A stretch of DNA of 30,639 nucleotides from an uncultured Eubacteriales bacterium. GTDB lineage: Bacteria; Bacillota; Clostridia; Oscillospirales; Acutalibacteraceae. Positions 15,507 to 23,488 of this stretch are shown one piece after another. The notes below the pieces were generated by a model. The model saw only the letters and a list, made by a program, of their open reading frames with translations, had not been told where the DNA came from and did no database searches. How positions within the stretch are numbered: position 1 is the first letter of the stretch; each line of letters starts with the position of its first letter. Position numbers and translations under genes: made by a program. The stretch is taken from positions 1 to 30,639 of the forward strand of contig CAQZPH010000010.1 of the NCBI GenBank assembly GCA_948933715.1, given 5' to 3'.

Positions 15507-15854
15507 TTGGATACGGCTGTTAGCAATGGAGATTTTGCTTTTGACTCACGAAAAAAACTTATTGAAATTGATGGATACGAAGAAGTTCTTCAGCGGGTAT
15601 TGATAAGATTGGGAGTAAAAAAAGGCAGTTTTGTATATGATGAAAGTTTAGGAAGCCAATTATCTACTTTAAAGGTTACTGACAAAAATATTAATTATAA
15701 AGCATTGACGTTGGTTAAAGAAGCATTAATAGATATTAACGAAGTGATAGTAGATAATGTATATAGTACTTTATCTAACGATGGCGAAAATTTAGAATTA
15801 AATATTATATTGTCAATCAATAACAAGGAGAAAGAAGTGGTGATAACAGTATAA
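15507..15854 (+). CDS. Baseplate wedge protein, gp25/gpW-like (XkdS)
   Basis: 115 residues. Contains the family core DFAFDSRKKLIEIDGYEEVLQRVLIRLGVKKGSFVYDESLGSQL, then NYKALTLVKEALIDINEVIVDNVYS and a final strand hairpin (LELNIILSINNKEKEVVITV). It acts as the initiator of sheath polymerisation and part of the wedge. TTG start at 15507 with GAGGTGATA upstream. Its stop overlaps the baseplate J start (TAATG). Confidence 0.83.
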   Translation: MDTAVSNGDFAFDSRKKLIEIDGYEEVLQRVLIRLGVKKGSFVYDESLGSQLSTLKVTDKNINYKALTLVKEALIDINEVIVDNVYSTLSNDGENLELNIILSINNKEKEVVITV

Positions 15855-16915
15855 TGGATAGCTATGAAGAAATTTTAGATAGAATGAAAAATAAATTCAC
15901 AGAACTTAGCGGAGCGATTGTTAATGATGATTCTGATGTAGGAATCAGGATGAAAGTGTTAGCAGGAGAAATTTTTTCTTTACAGAATAATGTGCAGTGG
16001 CTCCAAAAACAAATGTTTGCTAAAACAGCTTCAGGAGAACAACTAGATTACATAGCACTTGAAAGAGGTATAAACAGAAAATCGGCACTTTGTTCTAGCG
16101 GAACACTTAAATTTAAAAGAGAAGTAGCTTTAAATTATGATGTAGAGATTCCCGAAGGAACGGTATGCTCTACAAGTGGATTAAATCCAATTCGAGTAAA
16201 AACCACAGGAAGTGCAGTTTTAAAAGCAGGAGACCTTGCAGTTACAGTAAATGCAATTTCAGAAGGAAGCGGCACGGCACAAAACACTAGCGCTGGAACA
16301 ATTAAAGTTTTAGTTACGCCGCCAGCAGGTATTACTTCCGTAGAAAATGAAAGCGCTTTTACGGGAGGATTTGACGCAGAAACGGATGATGAGCTAAGAG
16401 AGAGAATTTTAGATAGCTATAAAAATGTATCAAATGGAACAAATTGCTCGTTTTATAAAGAACAGGCACTTAAATATGATGGAATATATTCAGCAAGTGT
16501 TATACCGTTAGAGCGTGGTACAGGCACGGTTGACATTTATGTTGCGGCAAAAGGCGGAGTGCCAAGCGATGAACTGGTTAGCAAGATAGAGTCGGATATA
16601 AATAAGTTAAGAGAAATAAATGTCGATGTTAAGGTAAATAAAGCTAGCACTATTGCTCTTGCAGCGGGTGTAGAGATAACAGTTAATGATGGTTATAATT
16701 ATACAGAAGTAAAAAAAGAATGTGAAGATAATATAACGGATTATTTTAATTCTTTGAAGATAGGAGAGCCTTTTCTTGTTGCAGCAATTGGAAATGCTGT
16801 ATATAAAGTTGATGGAGTTAAAAACTACAGTATTCTACCAAGTATAAGTACAGATAGATATATGACTTCAAAGCAACTCGCAATAAAAGGATCTATACAG
16901 ATTTCAGAGGGGTGA
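15854..16915 (+). CDS. Baseplate J-like wedge protein (gp47/XkdT)
   Basis: 353 residues and the clearest baseplate protein here. The N-terminal part YEEILDRMKNKFTELSG and FSLQNNVQWLQKQMFAKTASGEQLDYIALERGINRK, then the strand-rich ALVEGTVC-like segment (PEGTVCSTSGLNPIRVKT and GTAQNTSAGTIK), GGFDAETDDELRERILDSY and the late QALKYDGIYSASVIPLERGTGTVDIYVAAKGGVPS are all hallmarks of Baseplate_J proteins. The C-terminal part is the usual alpha/beta domain. It builds the wedge together with the gpW-like and gpI-like neighbours. Confidence 0.95.
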   Translation: MDSYEEILDRMKNKFTELSGAIVNDDSDVGIRMKVLAGEIFSLQNNVQWLQKQMFAKTASGEQLDYIALERGINRKSALCSSGTLKFKREVALNYDVEIPEGTVCSTSGLNPIRVKTTGSAVLKAGDLAVTVNAISEGSGTAQNTSAGTIKVLVTPPAGITSVENESAFTGGFDAETDDELRERILDSYKNVSNGTNCSFYKEQALKYDGIYSASVIPLERGTGTVDIYVAAKGGVPSDELVSKIESDINKLREINVDVKVNKASTIALAAGVEITVNDGYNYTEVKKECEDNITDYFNSLKIGEPFLVAAIGNAVYKVDGVKNYSILPSISTDRYMTSKQLAIKGSIQISEG

Positions 16916-16925
16916 TGGATTCATA

Positions 16926-17498
16926 ATGAGTTCTCTTAATTCTATGAGACAAAAGTTAAAACCATTGGGCTTTTATAACCTAAATGATAACAGTTTAATT
17001 AGTGCAGAACTTAGCGCATATGCTACGGCTCTTGATGAGATAGAGTATCTTTTAGATGAAGCAGAACAAGAATGTTTTATAGCAACGGCCAAGGGCTATG
17101 GCCTTAGTGAAAGAGAAAGAATGCTTGGTGCAGAACAGAAATCACAAACTGTAGAGTATAGAAGAGAAAACCTTTTATATAGATATTCGATAACTTCTAA
17201 TAGCTTTAATAAAGATAGCATAGCTAAGGTGTTATCAGTTTCAGGAATAAACGGGCATATAATAGAAATCCCAAATGAGAATACTCTATACATAAATTGT
17301 TTAAGCTTAAATAACAGTAGTGCAAGTAAAGAAGCAATAGTAGAATCCGTAAAGGAGTTTTTGCCAGCACATCTTAATTGTATTTTTGATTTTAGAAATT
17401 TAGGGTGGGACACAATTGACGGTAATGATAATACATTTGACACAATAGATAGTAAAAATTTAACATGGGACGATATAGATAGTTTTAATGAGATATAG
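16926..17498 (+). CDS. Baseplate/tail protein gpI-like (XkdU, DUF2313)
   Basis: 190 residues, directly after baseplate J. The N-terminal helical part (LDEIEYLLDEAEQECFIATAKGYGLSERERMLG) and RRENLLYRYSITSNSFNKDSIAKVL agree with the YmfQ/XkdU family; a C-terminal FLPAHLNCIFDFRNLG follows. The end carries three 10-residue repeats of the form [WF]-D-[TD]-I-D (WDTID, FDTID, WDDID), separated by polar linkers. Probably connects the wedge to the fibre. Confidence 0.8.
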   Translation: MSSLNSMRQKLKPLGFYNLNDNSLISAELSAYATALDEIEYLLDEAEQECFIATAKGYGLSERERMLGAEQKSQTVEYRRENLLYRYSITSNSFNKDSIAKVLSVSGINGHIIEIPNENTLYINCLSLNNSSASKEAIVESVKEFLPAHLNCIFDFRNLGWDTIDGNDNTFDTIDSKNLTWDDIDSFNEI

Positions 17499-17507
17499 GA
17501 GGTAAAT

Positions 17508-17981
17508 ATGCCAACAGAAAACAAAACAACCAACTTACACTTAAATAGTTGGGTGGGAACAGATAAACCAAAAAGAACAGATTTTGTTGCAGATAATGAA
17601 ATACTAGATCAAGTAATAGGAAACCACCTAGAAAACTTTACTATGCATGTTTCAGAAGAGGATAGAGCATTATTTGAACAACCATTTGTTATTGGAGTTT
17701 TAGGAGGCAACGGGAACGCAACTTGCAAACATACACTTCCTATTAACCCTAGCTGTATTTTCGTTTGCTTAAAAAATGCTCCCTTTGTAGAGTATGATTC
17801 CACCAATGGTTATACCATATGCAATGGTGGATTTGTAACCACTAGTGATGGAGGAGGAACAGCTGGAATTAAAATGTTTCTTAATACGGTCACTTTATCT
17901 CAAAGCACCATAGCTAGCAGCGGAAGGTTCCTAAATTTAAATAAAAATGGTGGGCAATATTTTTATATTGCATTTAAATAA
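17508..17981 (+). CDS. Short tail fibre-like protein
   Basis: 157 residues, last gene of the block. The N-terminal segment TNLHLNSWVGTDKPKRTDFVADNEILD matches the attachment segment common in fibres of Clostridia prophages. The C-terminal half (about 62-157) is glycine- and aromatic-rich beta structure (VIGVLGGNGNATCKHTLP, GYTICNGGFVTTSDGGG, RFLNLNKNGGQYFYIAFK), which is probably the receptor-binding domain. It is much shorter than typical fibres and shows no collagen-like or chaperone domain. GGAGGT precedes ATG. Confidence 0.68.
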   Translation: MPTENKTTNLHLNSWVGTDKPKRTDFVADNEILDQVIGNHLENFTMHVSEEDRALFEQPFVIGVLGGNGNATCKHTLPINPSCIFVCLKNAPFVEYDSTNGYTICNGGFVTTSDGGGTAGIKMFLNTVTLSQSTIASSGRFLNLNKNGGQYFYIAFK

Positions 17982-17982
17982 G

Positions 17983-18016
17983 AAGCAAGGCAGAGTAATT
18001 ATGCTCTGCCTTGCTT
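17983..18016. terminator. Bidirectional intrinsic terminator closing the phage-like block and the queH operon
   Basis: A perfect 13-bp stem: AAGCAAGGCAGAG (17983-17995), 8-base loop, CTCTGCCTTGCTT (18004-18016), followed on the plus strand by TTTTAC and a T-rich stretch. On the minus strand the complementary A-rich flank gives a U-run too. It ends plus-strand transcription after the fibre gene and minus-strand transcription after queH. Confidence 0.92.
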
Positions 18017-18625
18017 TTACTTTTTAGAAAACTTGCATCCGCAATAATTTTGCCGATATAAATTATATTTTTGCGATAATTCAAGAGAACGCTTATAGCC
18101 TTCTTTTTTCTTAAAATCTGAAAAAAGATAGCGAACTCCAAATTCCTGCGCTAACTTACCACCAATTTCATTTAATTTATCAGCATTTTTATAAAGGCTA
18201 ATAGTTAGTGTGGTGGTAAAAAAATCAAAGTTATTTGATTTAGCTAATGTAGCGGTTTTTAAAAGACGCAAATAATAACAATTAAGACAACGTATCGATC
18301 CCTCAGGATCTGACTCAAGTCCCGCGGAGATTTCTAAAAATTTATTAGGTTCATATTTTTCTTCTATTAAGTCAACTGACGAAGAAAAGTTCATTTGGTT
18401 AATAAGGCGTTTAAGTTCCTGCAATCGAAGGTTATATTCCGACTCCGGAAAAATATTAGGGTTATAAAATAAAGCGGTAATATCAAAATAAGGAGTTAAA
18501 TATTCAAGAACATAGCTGCTACATGGCGCACAGCAACAATGCAATAAAAGAGAAGGTTTATTATTAAGATCCTTTATAGAGCACAGTAGTTTATTAAGCT
18601 CTTTACTATAATTAACTCTTGTCAT
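18017..18625 (-). CDS. queH: Epoxyqueuosine reductase QueH
   Basis: Last enzyme of queuosine biosynthesis in bacteria without QueG; reduces epoxyqueuosine in tRNA to queuosine. The DUF208/QueH pattern is intact: HCCCAPCSSY near residue 29 (cluster cysteines), then NPNIFPESEYNLRLQEL, the CLNCYYLRL motif (about 112), FFTTTLTISLYKN and the C-terminal CGCKFS (about 196). 202 residues, normal length. ATG at 18625 lies inside the 3' end of the preceding small gene (14-base overlap), so they are translationally coupled. Confidence 0.93.
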   Translation of the reverse strand: MTRVNYSKELNKLLCSIKDLNNKPSLLLHCCCAPCSSYVLEYLTPYFDITALFYNPNIFPESEYNLRLQELKRLINQMNFSSSVDLIEEKYEPNKFLEISAGLESDPEGSIRCLNCYYLRLLKTATLAKSNNFDFFTTTLTISLYKNADKLNEIGGKLAQEFGVRYLFSDFKKKEGYKRSLELSQKYNLYRQNYCGCKFSKK

Positions 18626-19064
18626 TGTTAAAAACTCTCATATATGAGTCAAGTAGTTTAAATGCACTGCTAGTTGTTATAAATTTCTTACACATATAAG
18701 TTACAATAAAAGCACATGCAGCCATACTAATGCAAAACCCTAAAACTTTCATTATAATAGAACATACCTTTTTAAGAATCCATCCAATTCCAGAAGAGCT
18801 CCATTTTTTCACTTTATTTAAAAATGATTTATCTTTAGAATAACTTTTGTTATAGTTATTTATTAAAATGTTTATAAGATCTTTATTGTGTGATAATTTA
18901 AAAAGAGTGTTTACAATGGACTGCTCTAGTTGCTTTTCATCATGAGCAACAGAAGTTGAAATTGGTGTTTCTTGAGTATTTTTAGAATAATCTGCAAAAC
19001 ATGGCACATTAAAATTAAAAGTAAACAATGACGCAATAAGCATAGACGCAATAATTTTTTTCAT
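18612..19064 (-). CDS. Small secreted membrane protein of unknown function
   Basis: 150 residues, no family recognised. Signal peptide (about 1-24, MKKIIASMLIASLFTFNFNV... cleaved near CFA), then a polar helical stretch to about 85, a basic amphipathic segment (LNKVKKWSSSGIGWILKK) and a hydrophobic segment (about 103-122, IIMKVLGFCISMAACAFIVTYM), then a short basic tail. Start ATG at 19064 follows AAAGGA. It is coupled to queH by overlap and lies 18 bases after the desulfidase gene, so it belongs to that operon rather than to the phage-like block. Confidence 0.7.
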   Translation of the reverse strand: MKKIIASMLIASLFTFNFNVPCFADYSKNTQETPISTSVAHDEKQLEQSIVNTLFKLSHNKDLINILINNYNKSYSKDKSFLNKVKKWSSSGIGWILKKVCSIIMKVLGFCISMAACAFIVTYMCKKFITTSSAFKLLDSYMRVFNNDKS

Positions 19065-19082
19065 AATAAATTTCCTTTAAAG

Positions 19083-20390
19083 TTAATTTTCAGTCATAAT
19101 ATTTAAAATTTCAACATCAGTTTCCTTCATACCTATTTTAGCAAGCCTCCAGATGTTATTTACGGTATTTTCCATATTATTGCCAACGATACCATCGCCG
19201 GGAAGAAAATCATGTTCGTTTAAATACATGTGGTAGCCTAAAATTCCAGCCTCTACAGAACTTGCAATTTTAGAAGCACATGAAGATTTAGCTCCATCAC
19301 ATATTATTCCTGATACTATAGCTAGCGAATTTGAAATAGTATTAGAAACGGCATTTAAGTCACCACCCAGAAGATACGCAATAGCAGCGCCACTTGCGCA
19401 ACCAGCACAAACAGCTCCGCAAAAAGCAGATAGACAACCTATACCTGTTTTTAAATAGATAGCGATAAGATTTGACAAAACAAGTGCACGATACAATGTA
19501 TCGCTATCGATATGATACTCTGTTGCATATTCAATTACTGGAACACTCGCAGCAATTCCTTGGTTACCACTTCCAGATACAATAATTACAGGCAATTCAC
19601 AACCGTTCATGCGGGCATCTGAAGCAGCTGCAGCTTTTGCTTTTGCTCGTATCTTTATATCGTTACCATACATTGATAATAAAACCTTACCAATATTAGC
19701 ACCGTAGTTATTTTTAAGACCTTCTTCGGCAATATTCATATTATATCTAATTTGTCTTGAAATAATATTTTTAATATCGTTAATCTCAACGACATTAGCA
19801 AACTTGAAAATATTATTGATATCAAGTAGCTGTTTATCGTTATTGTGTTCTGCATGAGAATTTATTTTGCCTGGCTGATAAAGAATATCACCATTTTTTT
19901 CGATTAGAACAACATTTGTATGATCCTCGGTAATCCGGAGTTTTGTATAGGAATTGCCTTTATATAAAGTTAAATTGATATCAAAATTCAGAGAACTGTG
20001 TGAAGGAGATACATTAATTACAGTGTTCTCAAGGTATTTGCGAATCTGTAATTTTTCATTTGGGGTCATATCAGCTAGTACCTCAAGGACTCTATCTTCT
20101 CTTGCCGATATGATTCCAGCAGCTACAGCGGCTTTTATACCTTTTAAACCATTTGTGTTAGGAACAACAACGCTTTTAACATTCTTTATAATATCTCCGC
20201 TTACGCAAACATCTATTTTATCAGGAATCTCTCCAAGGACACACCGAGCTTTTGCAGCGGCATAAGCAAGCGCAATAGGTTCTGTGCATCCCATAGCAGG
20301 AATAAGCTCTTCATTTAATATCCGCAAATAAGCATAATAAGTTTCAGTTTTTTCGTGTGCAACTTTTTGATTTGTAATATCTTTAATCAT
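19083..20390 (-). CDS. UPF0597/YhaM-family L-cysteine desulfidase (serine dehydratase alpha-like)
   Basis: Likely iron-sulfur enzyme splitting cysteine to pyruvate, ammonia and sulfide. Characteristic segments are LIPAMGCTEPIALAYAAA near the start, CVSGDIIKNVKSVVVPNTNGLKGIKAA, and the C-terminal SGSGNQGIAASVPV, GCLSAFCGAVCAGCASGAA and IICDGAKSSCASK, which supply the expected cluster cysteines. 435 residues, normal. The ATG at 20390 is chosen over a longer in-frame start because GGGGAGTTAAT sits directly before it and the extra 30 residues are hydrophobic and non-conserved in character. A sigma-A promoter lies just upstream. Confidence 0.85.
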   Translation of the reverse strand: MIKDITNQKVAHEKTETYYAYLRILNEELIPAMGCTEPIALAYAAAKARCVLGEIPDKIDVCVSGDIIKNVKSVVVPNTNGLKGIKAAVAAGIISAREDRVLEVLADMTPNEKLQIRKYLENTVINVSPSHSSLNFDINLTLYKGNSYTKLRITEDHTNVVLIEKNGDILYQPGKINSHAEHNNDKQLLDINNIFKFANVVEINDIKNIISRQIRYNMNIAEEGLKNNYGANIGKVLLSMYGNDIKIRAKAKAAAASDARMNGCELPVIIVSGSGNQGIAASVPVIEYATEYHIDSDTLYRALVLSNLIAIYLKTGIGCLSAFCGAVCAGCASGAAIAYLLGGDLNAVSNTISNSLAIVSGIICDGAKSSCASKIASSVEAGILGYHMYLNEHDFLPGDGIVGNNMENTVNNIWRLAKIGMKETDVEILNIMTEN

Positions 20391-20470
20391 ATTAACTCCC
20401 CTAAATAACTCAATCCATGACATTAAAAATAAACCTATATAAAATTTCAATATACATAAATATAGTATAA

Positions 20471-20499
20471 ATAATATCATTCTTTATAAAAATTTGCAA
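20471..20499 (-). promoter_or_regulatory. Sigma-A-type promoter for the cysteine desulfidase operon
   Basis: Minus-strand TTGCAA (20494-20499), 17-base spacer, TATTAT (20471-20476) with TG one base upstream (TGATATTAT). It gives a leader of roughly 75 bases before the start at 20390. Confidence 0.55.
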
Positions 20500-20508
20500 T
20501 TAATAGTC

Positions 20509-22461
20509 TCAAAATTTATTAGCGTATAATAGTTGTTTTAAATCATGAATAGTATCAAGAATCTCATGCCCTTTATCCGTTTGACCAACAGTCATTCTTT
20601 TGCTAAGTTTTTCAGAGACAACATATGTAGAAAAAATATCAGTATTATTATTAATTGCTGCATTTATTCCTTCAAAAGGTTCATGAGCGCATAATTTTAA
20701 ACCGTAGGAATTATAAATAAGAGTATACCCTGCAGTACCTGTAGTTTTTTGATATGCGCGACAAAAACCTCCATCTATAACTATTAATTTCCCGTTTGCC
20801 CTAACGGGTTGTTCACCGTCTTTTGATCTTACAGGTATATGACCATTAATTATGTGTGAATACTTTCCTTTAAGGCCAAACAATTTTAAAAGCTTTGTAC
20901 AAATAGTTTCATCGTACGTATATTTATAATAAGCGTTTTTTGTTTCTATGTGAGTGCTTTTATCTTCTATTAACAAACGCTCAAATGTAGTCATTTTGTC
21001 TTTACCAAACAAAGGAGAGAATTTACCACACCATAAATACCAGAAAAAATCTGTATATGTACTCTTTGTAGAAGTATCTGTACTAAAATATCCTTTTCTT
21101 ATAATTTCCTCTGCATAATCAAGAAACTCTTTACCCGAAAGCTTTTTATCGTCAAAATAAAATTCCATCAACGAACCATCATCATTAAGAGGGATGCATC
21201 CGTGCAAAAGAAGGTTTGAATTATAACATTTATAAATATTACCATGAGTGTATAAGAAATTTATATGTCTTTGAAGCTTTTCGCTATGCAAAAAAGCAGA
21301 CTGCAATTGCACAATTAATTCTGTTTCTTCAAGAGTTAAACAGTAGGGATCATTTTTATCAATGGTCGGAAAATCTACATCTTTTAATGGATACTCAGTT
21401 CCTTCAATGTTTACTGTTTTTTTCTTGTAATTGATTTTATCTAAAAGTAATCTATTATCCATTTTAAATTGTGGGTTACGTTTTATAGTTTGACCTTCTA
21501 ATTTAAATCTAATTATAGAAATAGCTTTATACATTTTTGCTATTAGCTCTGTATCATTAAAACTAATCTTATTTTTAGTATTTACGTCCTTAGGCTTAAA
21601 GCATGATATATCAGAGTCTCTATAAGTTTGAGAAGCAAAAAAAGCAAGCGGCCTAAGATTTATGCCATAGCCTTCCTCTAAAAATTCAAGATTATTATAG
21701 TTAATTGAATTGCATAATGCAACAGCAATACATGTAGTATTACCGCTTGCAGCTCCCATCCAAATAATATCATGGTTACCCCACTGAATATCTATAGAAT
21801 GGTGCTTTGTTATAGATTCTAAAATAATGTCAGCACGTGGCCCCCGGTCAAAAATATCGCCCACCACATGAAGATGATCTACAATAAGACGTTTAATAGT
21901 GTTACAAATTGCAATTATAACAGCATCGGCACGATCTATTTCAATTATTGTATCTATTATGTTTGTATAGTAGTAGGTCTTATTAGGGTCATCATAATTA
22001 TTTTGCAAGAGTTCTTCTATTATATATGCAAAATCAGCAGGTAAAGCTTTTCGAACTTTACTTCTAGTATATTTTGAAGCAACAAGATTACAAACTACAA
22101 CTAGCCTTTTAATTGTAGTACTATACCACTCTTTTGTATTAACACCTAAAATAGAAAGTTCATTTAGTTTTTCTTTAGGGTAATATATAAGCGTAGAAAG
22201 CCTAGCGCGTCCTTCTTTATCAAGTTCAGATGAAAACAATAGATCTACTTTTTCTCTTATTGCTCCAGAAGCATTGTTGATTATATGATAAAAAGTTTCA
22301 TATTCACCGTGCAAATCAGATATAAAGTGCTCTGTTCCTTTAGGCAAATTTGTGATAGCTTGAAGGTTAATAAGTTCTGTGGATGCAGATTGTATGTTAG
22401 AGTATTTTTCCGACAATAGTTTTAAGCGGCTCAATTCATTTTGAGAGATACCTGAGTGCAT
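20509..22461 (-). CDS. fbp: Fructose-1,6-bisphosphatase, class III
   Basis: Gluconeogenic enzyme of Firmicutes, hydrolysing fructose-1,6-bisphosphate. It is a calcineurin-like metallophosphatase: FISDLHGEYETF (about 42-53), VGDIFDRGPRADI (about 197), QWGNHDIIWMGA (about 227) and INGHIPVR with VIDGGFCRAYQKT near the C-terminus give the two-metal site. 650 residues, the usual length for the class (B. subtilis Fbp is about 670). GAGGGGGA precedes the ATG. It lies 102 bases after folD and 118 bases before the desulfidase start. Confidence 0.96.
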   Translation of the reverse strand: MHSGISQNELSRLKLLSEKYSNIQSASTELINLQAITNLPKGTEHFISDLHGEYETFYHIINNASGAIREKVDLLFSSELDKEGRARLSTLIYYPKEKLNELSILGVNTKEWYSTTIKRLVVVCNLVASKYTRSKVRKALPADFAYIIEELLQNNYDDPNKTYYYTNIIDTIIEIDRADAVIIAICNTIKRLIVDHLHVVGDIFDRGPRADIILESITKHHSIDIQWGNHDIIWMGAASGNTTCIAVALCNSINYNNLEFLEEGYGINLRPLAFFASQTYRDSDISCFKPKDVNTKNKISFNDTELIAKMYKAISIIRFKLEGQTIKRNPQFKMDNRLLLDKINYKKKTVNIEGTEYPLKDVDFPTIDKNDPYCLTLEETELIVQLQSAFLHSEKLQRHINFLYTHGNIYKCYNSNLLLHGCIPLNDDGSLMEFYFDDKKLSGKEFLDYAEEIIRKGYFSTDTSTKSTYTDFFWYLWCGKFSPLFGKDKMTTFERLLIEDKSTHIETKNAYYKYTYDETICTKLLKLFGLKGKYSHIINGHIPVRSKDGEQPVRANGKLIVIDGGFCRAYQKTTGTAGYTLIYNSYGLKLCAHEPFEGINAAINNNTDIFSTYVVSEKLSKRMTVGQTDKGHEILDTIHDLKQLLYANKF

Positions 22462-22500
22462 AAATAAATCCCCCTCTTTTTTACACTAAAATTATATATA

Positions 22501-22528
22501 ATTTTATCATAAAAAGAAAATAAATCAA
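22501..22528 (-). promoter_or_regulatory. Candidate promoter for fbp
   Basis: Minus-strand TTGATT (22523-22528), 16-base spacer, TAAAAT (22501-22506) with TG one base upstream (extended -10). Distance to the start at 22461 is about 40 bases. Confidence 0.4.
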
Positions 22529-22563
22529 ATAAATTGCAAATATAAATAGAATTATATTTTTGA

Positions 22564-23421
22564 CTAATTATTTTTAGATTGCAATATTGCTGCAGTGACT
22601 GTATTTTTCATCAGTATAGCAATTGTCATAGGTCCAACACCGCCAGGAACGGGAGTAATGTACGAGGCAATATCTTTAACACGCTCAAAATCTACATCAC
22701 CACATAATTTCCCAGCTTCATTCCGATTAATACCAACGTCAATAACAACGGCACCATTTTTTACCATATCTGCAGTTACAAAATTCGCTTGGCCCACAGC
22801 AGCAATTAAAATATCAGCCGTTTTACATATTTCGCTTAAATTTTGTGTTTTACTGTGGCAAATAGTTACAGTAGCATCACGATGCAACATGAGCATAGCC
22901 ATAGGTTTTCCAACAATATTACTTCTGCCAATTATGACACAGTGTTTACCAGCAATGTCAATGTTATAATCATCAAGTAGTTGCATAATTCCCGCAGGGG
23001 TACAGGGCAAAAATTCAAAATTTCCAGTCATAATTTTGCCAACATTAATTTCGTGAAAAGCGTCAACGTCTTTAATAGGGTTGATGTGCTCAATGATAGC
23101 TTTTTCATTTAAATGAGAGGGGAGTGGGAGCTGGACAAGAATCCCATTAACATCATCGCGACAATTTAATTCTTCAATAAGTTGTAGTAATTTGTATTCT
23201 GAAATATCCGAAGGTAGTACAAATTCATGCGACTTAATACCAATTTCTTCGCATGCTTTTTTTTTGTTATTAACATAAATTTTGGAGGCAGGATCATCGC
23301 CAACAATTATAACAGCAAGTGATGGGTGTATATTGTTAATTGACTTTAATTGTGATATTTTATCTTTTAAATTATTGCGAAGATTATTAGACACATCTTT
23401 ACCATTGATAATATTAACCAT
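22564..23421 (-). CDS. folD: Bifunctional methylene-THF dehydrogenase/methenyl-THF cyclohydrolase FolD
   Basis: Interconverts one-carbon tetrahydrofolates with NADP. Motifs: SLAVIIVGDDPASKIYVNNKKKACEEIGI (substrate domain, with the catalytic-lysine-bearing YVxxKxxA pattern), GILVQLPLPSHLNEKAI, DVDAFHEINVGK, PCTPAGIMQLL and the dinucleotide-binding GRSNIVGKPMAMLM, then TPVPGGVGPMTIA. The start at 23421 (MVNIINGKD) is chosen over a longer in-frame start because AGGAGTG precedes it and it gives a family-typical 285 residues. It lies 67 bases after recG, with a possible weak promoter in between. Confidence 0.96.
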   Translation of the reverse strand: MVNIINGKDVSNNLRNNLKDKISQLKSINNIHPSLAVIIVGDDPASKIYVNNKKKACEEIGIKSHEFVLPSDISEYKLLQLIEELNCRDDVNGILVQLPLPSHLNEKAIIEHINPIKDVDAFHEINVGKIMTGNFEFLPCTPAGIMQLLDDYNIDIAGKHCVIIGRSNIVGKPMAMLMLHRDATVTICHSKTQNLSEICKTADILIAAVGQANFVTADMVKNGAVVIDVGINRNEAGKLCGDVDFERVKDIASYITPVPGGVGPMTIAILMKNTVTAAILQSKNN

Positions 23422-23488
23422 TTTAACACTCCTATTTAATTTGTTATATATTAACTTTTTATTGTCACAAGTACGTTTTATAATAAAT

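Noticed and set aside
11360..17981. Type VI secretion or capsid-less contractile injection system
   Set aside because: Terminase, portal, protease and capsid genes are directly linked and intact, there is no AAA+ ClpV or T6SS membrane complex gene, and the order is that of PBSX-like phages.
4556..18016. Attachment-site direct repeats flanking the phage-like block
   Set aside because: I compared the stretches before 5174 and after 17981 by eye and saw no shared direct repeat beyond short A/T runs; the two terminators differ in sequence. No integrase is present either.
18612..19064. Small membrane protein as a holin for the particle
   Set aside because: It has a signal peptide and a single late membrane span, is on the opposite strand, and is coupled by overlap to queH within a housekeeping operon.
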